DNA of 7,808 nt from Prevotella sp. UBA1705. GTDB taxonomy: Bacteria > Bacteroidota > Bacteroidia > Bacteroidales > Bacteroidaceae. Below, piece after piece: positions 1-5,663 of the stretch. Under the pieces are notes generated by a model. The model was not told the origin of the DNA, ran no database searches, and worked only from the letters and a program-made list of their open reading frames with translations. Where the stretch lies: the NCBI GenBank assembly GCA_002317385.1, contig DCJH01000023.1, forward strand, positions 1,871-9,678, written 5' to 3'. A program made the translations under genes and the position numbers. The first letter of the stretch is position 1. Every line of letters starts with the position of its first letter.

Positions 1-174
1 TCGCCTTTAGTACCTTATTTCAAAGCCATCTCATAGGAGGCTTTTTCCCACCTTATTCTATAGCCCGTTTGAGGCCATACCCCAACCAAGCAGAAGCGGC
101 CACTATACACAATATAAAAACCAGTTACATAGATGGATAAAGAGCTAAAACAGCAAGAAAACAGGGCTGGATAG

Positions 175-225
175 TTCTGCGTCTTTAGTGGATAGAAAAC
201 GTTGTAGTCCACTAAAGACACAGAA
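175..225. repeat. 18-bp near-perfect inverted repeat with 15-base spacer
   Basis: The left arm is 175-192 and the right arm 208-225. The inner 12 bases (GTCTTTAGTGGA at 181-192, TCCACTAAAGAC at 208-219) pair perfectly. After one mismatch (180 against 220), five more bases pair. The 15-base spacer has AACGTT near its centre (198-203). Neither strand has a T-run after the structure, so it is not a classical intrinsic terminator. The symmetry suits a protein-binding or recombination site, a MITE-like or REP-like interspersed element, or an RNA stem in the 3' region of the DUF2851 transcript. The sequence alone does not decide among these. Confidence 0.7.
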
Positions 226-255
226 AAAACACAAAACAAGCCTTAGAAACAAATC

Positions 256-285
256 GTCCTTCGCCATCTCCGATGGCGCAAGGAC
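256..285 (-). terminator. Hairpin downstream of the DUF2851 gene, possible terminator
   Basis: GTCCTT (256-261) plus CGCCATC (262-268) pairs with GATGGCG (272-278) plus AAGGAC (280-285). This gives a 13-bp stem with a 3-base loop (269-271) and one bulged base (279). On the minus strand, the direction of the DUF2851 transcript, the stem is followed by GATTTGTTTCTAAGG, a weak and interrupted U-rich tract. A terminator or 3'-end-protecting role is therefore plausible but not certain. It lies about 100 bases beyond the stop codon. Confidence 0.45.
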
Positions 286-346
286 ACAGACATTTGCTTC
301 TAACTCTCCCCATCAAAGCACCCCATCCTGCTGGGTTCCGCACGCT

Positions 347-404
347 GGCTCCCCTCCTTCGGAGGGGCGGGGGAGGCATTTGGTTAGGGGCAGGGGAGGC
401 TTTT
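347..404. repeat. GC-rich repeat with hairpin and two direct copies, overlapping a gene end
   Basis: Two 15-base direct copies, 363-377 and 386-400, differ at one position (AGGGGCGGGGGAGGC and AGGGGCAGGGGAGGC) and start 23 bases apart. The first is preceded by a 7-bp hairpin, CCCCTCC (351-357) with GGAGGGG (361-367) around a 3-base loop. The composition differs sharply from the surrounding AT-rich gap, and similar CCCCTCC/GGAGGGG elements are, as I recall, common between genes in Prevotella and relatives. The second copy runs into the leftward DUF2851 gene and encodes its last residues and its TAA stop (384-386). A role in transcript 3'-end formation or as a dispersed repeat family is inferred. 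Confidence 0.65.
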
Positions 405-1691
405 ACTCAAGTACTGATACCCAATCCTGCACCTCAGACACTCCTTCTTATCACAATATTCGTTCTTCAGCTGGATGAGCGCCTGGGAGTCGCCGGCATT
501 ATCCACCTGCAGACCGCAGTCGCGCCACAGTCGCATGATGTGGTTGTTCTCGGCCTTGAGCTGCTCCAGGAAGGTGAAGGCACGGTCGCAGAGTTCCTCC
601 TGCTGCTTGTGGCGGCCGTAGGCGAAGAGCATGGGGATGGCGGTGTTGATGAGCAACAGGTTGATAGACGCGGCGGAGAGGCGCTTCTCGCTCGGCTCAC
701 TCGGGGAGCCAAACGCATAGTGAGTCTCCCAATAAGGTGTGACGCCGATGCGCAGCAAATTGCCCACGGCCTGCACGTCGGCACACTCCACAAGCTGACT
801 GAGGCCCATGCGCCGATGGAAATAGAGGTTGGCCAGCTGGGCGATGCGTATGTGGGGGAAGTTCTGCGGGCGCAGTCGGAGGAATCGCCAGAGCCTGAAG
901 TCGATGGGCCGAAGCCCGAACTTATGGGCGAGATAGGCATATTCGGTGCGCAGTCGGACGAAATAGTCGTCGCTCAAGGCCGCCTCGCGGTAGCGCTCGG
1001 GTATCGACTCAGGCTGGAGCAGGCCCGCCTGCCCCATGAAGATGGCCTCGATCTGGAAGAGATCGTCGCGGTGATGGTCCACGGCGTGGAGCGGAATGGA
1101 GAGGGCCCACGCCTCGAAGGCCGCGCCGTTGATGCCAAACCCGAAGTTGCGCGCCATGGTAACAAAGTGGGCCGACTCCCACGAGCCGTCGCACTGGGCC
1201 GCCCGCTCGTTGATGGCCTCGGTCTTCTGCTCGAGCCGCTCGGTCTGCAGCGCGTTCATCCACGAGTGTATCGTGAGGCGCGACAGGTGGGGAATGATCT
1301 TGTAGCACGGCGGATAGTTGTCGGCCCGGAGCAGCTCTTCATAGTTTTGTCGCACCTGCTCGGGCACCTCCAACTGCAGTTGGGGCAGGCGGTTGCCGCC
1401 TGCGGTGGTCACCTCGCCATCGGCCTCGCCCACCACATGCAGCACCACGTTGTCGTAGTGAGGGTCGCGCTCGTGGCCGTGGGCGTTCCAGTCGGTCGAG
1501 CGATCGTGTATCTCCACGTTGCCCACCCATAGCACCCCGCCAATCTTCACCTTGGCATTGAAGAAGTCAGGGCCCGCATGGCGGTTGTGAAGTCCGGTGT
1601 CGATGACCTCCACCGGCTGCCCGTCGGTGGTCGTAAGGGGATGGAGCGGAAACAGTTTGTGCTTCCATACATAGTGCAAGAGTTGTTCCAT
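384..1691 (-). CDS. DUF2851 family protein (function unknown)
   Basis: This 435-residue protein is close to the family's usual length of about 420 residues. Its cytoplasmic location is inferred from the absence of a signal peptide or membrane segment. The family hallmarks as I know them are present: an N-terminal HYVWKH segment, AGPDFFNAK at about 39-47, GNVEIH at 57-62, DW at 67-68, HGHERD at 71-76 and LHVV at 84-87. The C-terminus has a Cys motif CX4CX2C (C413, C418, C421) followed by GYQYL. The spacing of Pro-Asp (41-42) and Glu-x-His (60-62) resembles a PD-(D/E)XK nuclease core, but that is my inference and no activity is established. The final residues after YQYL and the stop codon are encoded by a GC-rich repeat. 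ATG at 1691 gives the family's usual start and has a promoter about 45 bases upstream. It appears to be transcribed alone. Confidence 0.93.
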   Translation of the reverse strand: MEQLLHYVWKHKLFPLHPLTTTDGQPVEVIDTGLHNRHAGPDFFNAKVKIGGVLWVGNVEIHDRSTDWNAHGHERDPHYDNVVLHVVGEADGEVTTAGGNRLPQLQLEVPEQVRQNYEELLRADNYPPCYKIIPHLSRLTIHSWMNALQTERLEQKTEAINERAAQCDGSWESAHFVTMARNFGFGINGAAFEAWALSIPLHAVDHHRDDLFQIEAIFMGQAGLLQPESIPERYREAALSDDYFVRLRTEYAYLAHKFGLRPIDFRLWRFLRLRPQNFPHIRIAQLANLYFHRRMGLSQLVECADVQAVGNLLRIGVTPYWETHYAFGSPSEPSEKRLSAASINLLLINTAIPMLFAYGRHKQQEELCDRAFTFLEQLKAENNHIMRLWRDCGLQVDNAGDSQALIQLKNEYCDKKECLRCRIGYQYLSKSLPCP

Positions 1692-1734
1692 GCGTAGTAG
1701 GTTGATGCGAATCAGGGGGTGGTAAAGTATGAAG

Positions 1735-1761
1735 CAAATTTAGGAAAAAATCTGATGGCAA
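1735..1761 (-). promoter_or_regulatory. Bacteroidetes-type promoter for the DUF2851 gene
   Basis: Read on the minus strand, TAAATTTG (1742 to 1735) matches the TAnnTTTG -7 element exactly. A TTG (1761 to 1759) lies 16 bases upstream, slightly short of the preferred spacing of about 19. Transcription would start near 1728, leaving a leader of about 36 bases before ATG at 1691. Confidence 0.6.
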
Positions 1762-1819
1762 CCCGATTTCGGACCAACTTTTTTTCAATTCAGGCTTTTG
1801 TCGCAGTAGACAGAGACGG

Positions 1820-1865
1820 TTTGCCCGTCTTCCAGCCTACCGAACGGGGCTGAAAGACGGGCAAA
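1820..1865 (-). terminator. Large hairpin after the PCMD operon, probable 3'-end structure
   Basis: TTTGCCCGTCTT (1820-1831) pairs perfectly with AAGACGGGCAAA (1854-1865). The stem continues through a G-U pair on the minus-strand RNA and five more pairs (CAGCC/GGCTG), giving about 18 bp with a 10-base loop (1838-1847). It starts 28 bases beyond the stop of the leftward operon and lies before the DUF2851 promoter, the right place for a terminator. No T-run follows directly on either strand, so it is not a textbook intrinsic terminator. A short alternative pairing is also possible: AGACGG at 1814-1819 can pair with CCGTCT at 1825-1830. Confidence 0.55.
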
Positions 1866-1892
1866 AGATATGTTCGTGGAATCTCTAAGATT

Positions 1893-3416
1893 CTATTTCT
1901 TCATCACCTTCACGGCCTTGCCACCGCGCTCCACGATGTAGACGCGGCCCGGAGCCATGGTCTCCACGCGCTGGCCCTGGAGATTGTAGATGGTCTCGGC
2001 AGCGGCGGCAGCACCGCCGATGGCATGGATGCCCGCCGTGGTGCCCGTCATATCGATGGTGTAGGTCTTGAAAGTCTGCAGGTCTTGCGAGGCCACGGTG
2101 ACGTGGGCCACGGGGCCGTCGGCCGTCGTCTCCATCGATTTGATGACCTTAGGGGCTGCGGTAGTCACCACGATGTCGTCGACCGAGATGGGCTTGGCAG
2201 CGGTGCTGGCATACACCATCGTGTCGGCCACGGTGAGAGCCTGGCCCTGTACGCTGATGGCGCTCACGCCGATGTCCTGCTTATAGATGAGGCTCAGGTC
2301 GTCTACATAGAGCGAGTCGATGCTGCCCTGACCAGGGGTGGCATTGGTGGAGAGCGTCACGAGGATGGCCTTAGGGGTCGACGGGTTGTCGAAATAGTTG
2401 AAAGGCGCACAGATGCGCTGCCACTGCGCGTCGCTGGTGGCGATGGTATTGTTGATGGCGCGGCCCAGCTTGTTGCTGTAAGTCTTGTCCTCGGGGTCCT
2501 GATAGTAGGTGCCGTCGGTCACGATGGCGCTCACTGTGGCGTATGGATATTGGGCATTGGCTGTGCCCTGCTTAAACTTCACCCACACGGCGAGCGAGTC
2601 GGGCAGGCCGTTCATCTCGGCGTAGAAGGGGTCGCCGTTGGCGTCGGTGGCGGTAGAGCTCATATCCATCTCGGCGTGGTTGGCCGGGTCGGTGGCCGAG
2701 AAGGCACCGGCGCTCATGCGTCCGGTGGTCATCGTGCCATTGGCAATGATGCCCAAGATGCTGGTCGAGGTGAGCAGCACGCTGTGGCTGCCCGATGTGC
2801 CGGGGCGTACTACGTCGGAGATGAAGGTGTGGGGCGTACCCTTGACAAAGCCGGCGAGCGATCCCGTGCAGCTGGCAAAGGAGTGCCAGTGGTTGGGCTC
2901 ATTGATGGCGTTCTCAGTGTGGAAGTCCTCAAAGGAGCTGTTGCCAATCTGGTATCCACCATGGCCGAAGGTCACCTTAATGACCTGGCCGAGGGTAGAC
3001 TGCAGGTCGATGCCAATCACGGCATAGAGCTTTTCGCCACGCTGCTCAGCCACAAGCTTCACCGGAACGCTACCCAGCTGCGATGGACCAACCCATAAAC
3101 CGGATGGCGAGGGCACGTCGCCCTCCTGGATAGCCACTGTCTGATTGGCCACAAGGGTAGTCACGCCGTTCACGTCGATGCCCTCCACACGGTTCACTTC
3201 GATGGTGCCGATGCCCATCTGCACGCCTTCCAGAGACATGACAAAGTTTTTGAGGATGAAGGTATAGGTGCCATCGGTCTGCTGGTTCAGGCTGATGGTG
3301 GCTGTCTGCGACGTGGTGTTGCCATTGACATCGACCGTAAGGAGGTCGGTATAGTCGGTAGCCGAGGCCATCATCACGCGGGCGACAAGCGCCAAGAGAG
3401 TAAGGATTTTTTTCAT
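1893..3416 (-). CDS. Secreted calycin-like plus PCMD domain protein
   Basis: This 507-residue protein is the last gene of the leftward operon. Residues 1-19 form a signal peptide ending in ASA, with an unusual Arg at 13 inside the hydrophobic core. Residues of about 22-150 resemble the calycin-like beta-barrel domain of Bacteroidales (dgtYTFiLKNFv, then GIGTIEV). Residues of about 155-380 match the PCMD (putative carbohydrate metabolism) domain, from GNSSFEDF with EPNHW at 174-178 to STNATPGQG and YVDDLSLIY near its end. About 382-460 looks like a small beta-rich linker domain. The C-terminus (IYNLQGQRV, VYIVERGGK, ending KVMKK) is the short tail found on many secreted Prevotella proteins and resembles type IX secretion sorting domains. 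It starts 33 bases after the barrel gene's stop. Extracytoplasmic location is well supported. No ligand or enzymatic activity can be assigned, and I see no catalytic motif. Confidence 0.88.
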   Translation of the reverse strand: MKKILTLLALVARVMMASATDYTDLLTVDVNGNTTSQTATISLNQQTDGTYTFILKNFVMSLEGVQMGIGTIEVNRVEGIDVNGVTTLVANQTVAIQEGDVPSPSGLWVGPSQLGSVPVKLVAEQRGEKLYAVIGIDLQSTLGQVIKVTFGHGGYQIGNSSFEDFHTENAINEPNHWHSFASCTGSLAGFVKGTPHTFISDVVRPGTSGSHSVLLTSTSILGIIANGTMTTGRMSAGAFSATDPANHAEMDMSSTATDANGDPFYAEMNGLPDSLAVWVKFKQGTANAQYPYATVSAIVTDGTYYQDPEDKTYSNKLGRAINNTIATSDAQWQRICAPFNYFDNPSTPKAILVTLSTNATPGQGSIDSLYVDDLSLIYKQDIGVSAISVQGQALTVADTMVYASTAAKPISVDDIVVTTAAPKVIKSMETTADGPVAHVTVASQDLQTFKTYTIDMTGTTAGIHAIGGAAAAAETIYNLQGQRVETMAPGRVYIVERGGKAVKVMKK

Positions 3417-3449
3417 ATTCTACAGTGTTTAAACGTTTTTTATGTATTG

Positions 3450-4205
3450 TTATCTAAGGTTGTAGGTTACGCCGAGCGTACCAAAGATGGGGTAGAGTGA
3501 CTGTTCGATGGTCTTGAAGCTGCTTCTCATCACCCCGCTCATGCCCCAACTGATGTCGGCATAGAGTCCGACGCGGTGGCCGGAGTACCAGTCGGCACCC
3601 ATCCCGACGCCCCATTGCAGAGGTCGCATGTGCTCGGTGAAGTTGTAGTTGCCGCGGGTAGACTGGTCGTCGCCCAGCTCAACCTTGGGTCCGGTGGGGT
3701 TGCCCACGCGCAGATAGCCGTTGTGGGCGTAGCCCGTGAACGACTTGCTGGTAAGTATCGACAGATAGGGGCCTATGCGCAGGTTGAGGCTCCGCGATGC
3801 CCTCCAGTTGGCCTGCAGCGGCAGCGTGACCATCCACTGGCGCACCTGAGTGGTGACATCGCCCGTGAAGCGGCCGTCGAGCATCTCTCCTCCGCGTACG
3901 ATGGCCTCGTGATAGTTTTTCACCTGGGCATCCTCATTCATGCCTTTGTTTTCATATTTCACGCCGAAGGTGACGCCCCACCGGCCCGAGATGGGCTTGG
4001 TGGCATCGACACCGACACTGAAATTGGGCTGGAGCACATACTTGTTGAGCTTGCGGATAGACGCCGGGAGGTCTACGGGGGCCGTTCCGCCGATGGCGTA
4101 GCCTATGCGCCCATTGATGCTCAGGTCGCTCATGAATCCCTCGGCCGACGCGCCGAGCGCGAGGAAGAGAGCCGATATGGTGATGAAAATCTTAGTCGTT
4201 CTCAT
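3450..4205 (-). CDS. Outer-membrane beta-barrel protein (PorT-like porin family)
   Basis: This 251-residue protein has a signal peptide (MRTTKIF, a hydrophobic run, then GASA before EG at 22-23). The rest alternates polar and aromatic or hydrophobic residues as in outer-membrane strands (GRIGYAIGG, WGVTFGVKYEN, LNLRIGPYLSI, QWGVGMGADWY, VGLYADISWGM). It ends in a strand, FGTLGVTYNLR. Length and layout fit the small Bacteroidetes outer-membrane barrel families (outer-membrane protein beta-barrel, PorT-like). The gene lies between two PCMD-protein genes, 51 bases after the lipoprotein's stop and 33 bases before the next start, so co-transcription is likely. The barrel could anchor or export its partners, but that is inference. 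It is too small for a TonB-dependent SusC-type transporter, and it has no plug domain. Its exact subfamily cannot be fixed from the sequence alone. Confidence 0.88.
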   Translation of the reverse strand: MRTTKIFITISALFLALGASAEGFMSDLSINGRIGYAIGGTAPVDLPASIRKLNKYVLQPNFSVGVDATKPISGRWGVTFGVKYENKGMNEDAQVKNYHEAIVRGGEMLDGRFTGDVTTQVRQWMVTLPLQANWRASRSLNLRIGPYLSILTSKSFTGYAHNGYLRVGNPTGPKVELGDDQSTRGNYNFTEHMRPLQWGVGMGADWYSGHRVGLYADISWGMSGVMRSSFKTIEQSLYPIFGTLGVTYNLR

Positions 4206-4256
4206 GTGTTGAAATGGTTTTTCTGGGATGGGAAATGCGGGAACCGACTGGCCCGA

Positions 4257-5411
4257 CTACTGCTCTTTCTTGCAGATGACCCTCACCTTGTCTACGCAGA
4301 GCTGCGAACCGATGGCGCCTTCGAACTTGTCGCCCTCGCTGCTCGATGAGAACACGATGGCGAGCGAGTAGCCACGGTCGGCCAGCAGGTCGTAGTCGAT
4401 GGTGCCGTTGTAGCTGAACGGCAGACTGAAGGCTGTCCATTCGGCAGTGGGCTTCACCGTTCCCATGTCGGCCATGGCCACAATCAATGGGCTGGTCTTC
4501 ACGTCGTCGCCATGGAGCGTCACCGCATCGCCCTGCCCGTCGTGGTTGCGATAGAGCACGGCATAGATGGCCGCCTGGTCGGTGCGGCCCGCCACGGCAT
4601 TGCCGTTCTTATCCTGATAGGTGGGGCCGGGCTGGTATTTGTAGTAGCCGGTGAGGGCGACGGGGGCGCGGTCGAAGGGTACTCCGAAGTTGGTGGCATG
4701 GAGGGCGTCCTTCAAGGCGTTGGTCACGTCGAAGGTTCCAAGGAAGAAATTGCCGGCGGCAATGCGCTTGCCGGCCAATGCTCCGAACGGTCCGGTGCTG
4801 CGGGTGGTGAGCTGTATGGCCTTGCCGTCGTAGCCATTGGAGAACGGCACCGACGGATATTCCTCGGGAGTGGCTGTGCCCATGCTCAGGCGGAAGCCCG
4901 GATTGCCCGTGGCCCAGTCGTTGCCAAGAGTGCCGTCGAACTGCACATTGTGCCAGATATAGTATTTCTGTTCGCGCGGTTCAAGCTCAAAGTGCTCGAA
5001 ATCGTAGTCCACCGTGTCGTTCACGGTACGCAGAACGGGAGTGATGGCAATGGTGTAGTCGCGATGCCAGAGCCGGTCTTCGGAGACGACGCGATACTTC
5101 CGGTAGCCGCCCAGCTCGCTGTTCATCTCGGCAACGCCCAGTTCAAGGGTGGCGCCGGGGGTGATAGTGAGGCGCGGCTGGAGCGTCGTGAGGTCGGCTT
5201 CATGGTTGCGGCGCACCACAAAAGTGATGGTAGTATCTGACGAGGGCACGGTCTTCAGCGTGTCGCTGAGGCTGAAAAAAGTGGCTAAGGGGTTGTCGAG
5301 ATGGATGGAGGCCTGCGTAATGTCGCACTCAGCATTGAGTGGTTCATCCTTAAAACATGAAGAAAGCGAGGCACAAATCAGCCCTGCTGCCAACAAACGA
5401 AATCCATTCAT
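4257..5411 (-). CDS. PCMD domain surface lipoprotein
   Basis: This 384-residue lipoprotein is the first gene of the leftward operon. I choose ATG at 5411, since a longer reading from 5429 would need a TTG start and adds six residues ahead of a normal signal peptide. The lipobox is LSSC with Cys19. The residues after it (Cys-Phe-Lys-Asp-Glu-Pro) fit the lipoprotein export signal C-x-K-(D/E)2-x described in Bacteroidetes, which predicts display on the cell surface. About 28-130 is an Ig-like beta domain (GATLELG, then RDYTIAI). About 134-384 is a PCMD domain: DYDFEHFEL, DWATGNPGF, GYDGKAIQL, AAGNFFLGTFD, GYYKYQPGP, IYAVLYRN, AIVFSSSSEGDKFEGAIGS and VDKVRV. PCMD was named for a suspected link to carbohydrate, and no reaction is known to me. 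A strong promoter lies about 95 bases upstream. Confidence 0.9.
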   Translation of the reverse strand: MNGFRLLAAGLICASLSSCFKDEPLNAECDITQASIHLDNPLATFFSLSDTLKTVPSSDTTITFVVRRNHEADLTTLQPRLTITPGATLELGVAEMNSELGGYRKYRVVSEDRLWHRDYTIAITPVLRTVNDTVDYDFEHFELEPREQKYYIWHNVQFDGTLGNDWATGNPGFRLSMGTATPEEYPSVPFSNGYDGKAIQLTTRSTGPFGALAGKRIAAGNFFLGTFDVTNALKDALHATNFGVPFDRAPVALTGYYKYQPGPTYQDKNGNAVAGRTDQAAIYAVLYRNHDGQGDAVTLHGDDVKTSPLIVAMADMGTVKPTAEWTAFSLPFSYNGTIDYDLLADRGYSLAIVFSSSSEGDKFEGAIGSQLCVDKVRVICKKEQ

Positions 5412-5505
5412 ACGGTAAATTCGATTCAAAAAAGAGCATGGCCATACGCCTACCTGTCAGAGAAACGAGTATGCCCATGTGTAGAAGATTTGTCAGAATA
5501 GAATA

Positions 5506-5536
5506 CAAAAGTACGTTTTTTATTTTTTGCGACAAA
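5506..5536 (-). promoter_or_regulatory. Consensus Bacteroidetes promoter for the PCMD-barrel-PCMD operon
   Basis: On the minus strand, TTTG (5536 to 5533) is followed after exactly 19 bases by TACTTTTG (5513 to 5506). Both elements and the spacing match the Bacteroidetes housekeeping sigma consensus. Transcription would begin near 5499, giving a leader of nearly 90 bases before ATG at 5411. No other TAnnTTTG element appears in the two short gaps inside the operon. Confidence 0.8.
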
Positions 5537-5629
5537 GGTTTTGGACGTTAATCGGCGGTTAAAAATGACTAAATGCCCGCATTTTGAATAATTTAAGCCT
5601 GCTTATCAATGACTTTCGTAGAATTTAAC

Positions 5630-5637
5630 TACTTTTG
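5630..5637 (+). promoter_or_regulatory. -7 promoter element for dapB
   Basis: TACTTTTG matches TAnnTTTG exactly and sits 26 bases before the dapB start codon, so the leader would be only about 20 bases. I see no good TTTG or TTG at the right distance upstream, so the -33 element is weak or missing and the promoter may need an activator or be modest in strength. The divergent operon promoter uses the identical octamer on the other strand. Confidence 0.6.
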
Positions 5638-5646
5638 CAGAAACGT

Positions 5647-5662
5647 TTTAATTCGAATTAAA
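5647..5662. promoter_or_regulatory. Perfect 16-bp palindrome in the dapB leader, candidate operator
   Basis: TTTAATTCGAATTAAA reads the same on both strands with no central gap. It begins about 10 bases after the -7 element and ends one base before the ATG of dapB (5664). At this position a bound repressor would cover the transcription start and the ribosome-binding zone. A dimeric-regulator site is an inference; AT-rich palindromes also occur by chance, though a 16-base perfect one is uncommon. Confidence 0.5.
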
Positions 5663-5663
5663 C

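Larger units (their letters stand above)
1..383. other. Gene-free stretch downstream of the DUF2851 gene
   Basis: I find no convincing gene here. Open frames exist on both strands (for example 15-239 minus and 188-478 plus), but none has a recognisable domain, a normal composition or a plausible promoter. A plus-strand frame is open from base 3 to about 137 and could in principle be the tail of a gene outside the window, but I do not recognise its translation. Bases 1-174 show nothing structured. Bases 175-383 carry an inverted repeat, a hairpin and a GC-rich repeat, listed separately. The stretch is AT-richer than the flanking genes, as expected for an intergenic region. Confidence 0.6.

Noticed and set aside
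351..400. Short repeats considered as a CRISPR array
   Set aside because: There are only two 15-base copies with an 8-base gap, no spacer-sized intervals and no cas gene.
15..478. Small open frames 15-239 minus and 188-478 plus
   Set aside because: They have no recognisable domain, run through the inverted repeat and hairpins, and lack a convincing promoter or start.
273..1532. Long plus-strand open frame (419 codons) opposite the DUF2851 gene
   Set aside because: It mirrors a strongly recognisable minus-strand gene, and its translation is low-complexity and rich in Gly, Val, His and Leu, as expected for an antisense shadow of GC-rich codons.
2025..3098. Plus-strand open frame (357 codons) opposite the secreted PCMD gene
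   Set aside because: It is an antisense shadow with a Gly/His/Val-rich translation and no domain, while the minus-strand frame has a signal peptide and recognisable domains.
3576..5240. Plus-strand open frames at 3576-4349 and 4512-5240
   Set aside because: Both lie antisense to the barrel and lipoprotein genes, show shadow-type composition, and have no promoter or recognisable domain.
5350..5478. Possible 42-residue upstream frame in the leader of the PCMD operon, overlapping the lipoprotein start
   Set aside because: An ATG at 5478 opens a frame that ends inside the lipoprotein gene. The peptide has no recognisable character, and a chance frame in a leader of about 90 bases is easily explained. 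It could matter for translation control, but nothing supports it.
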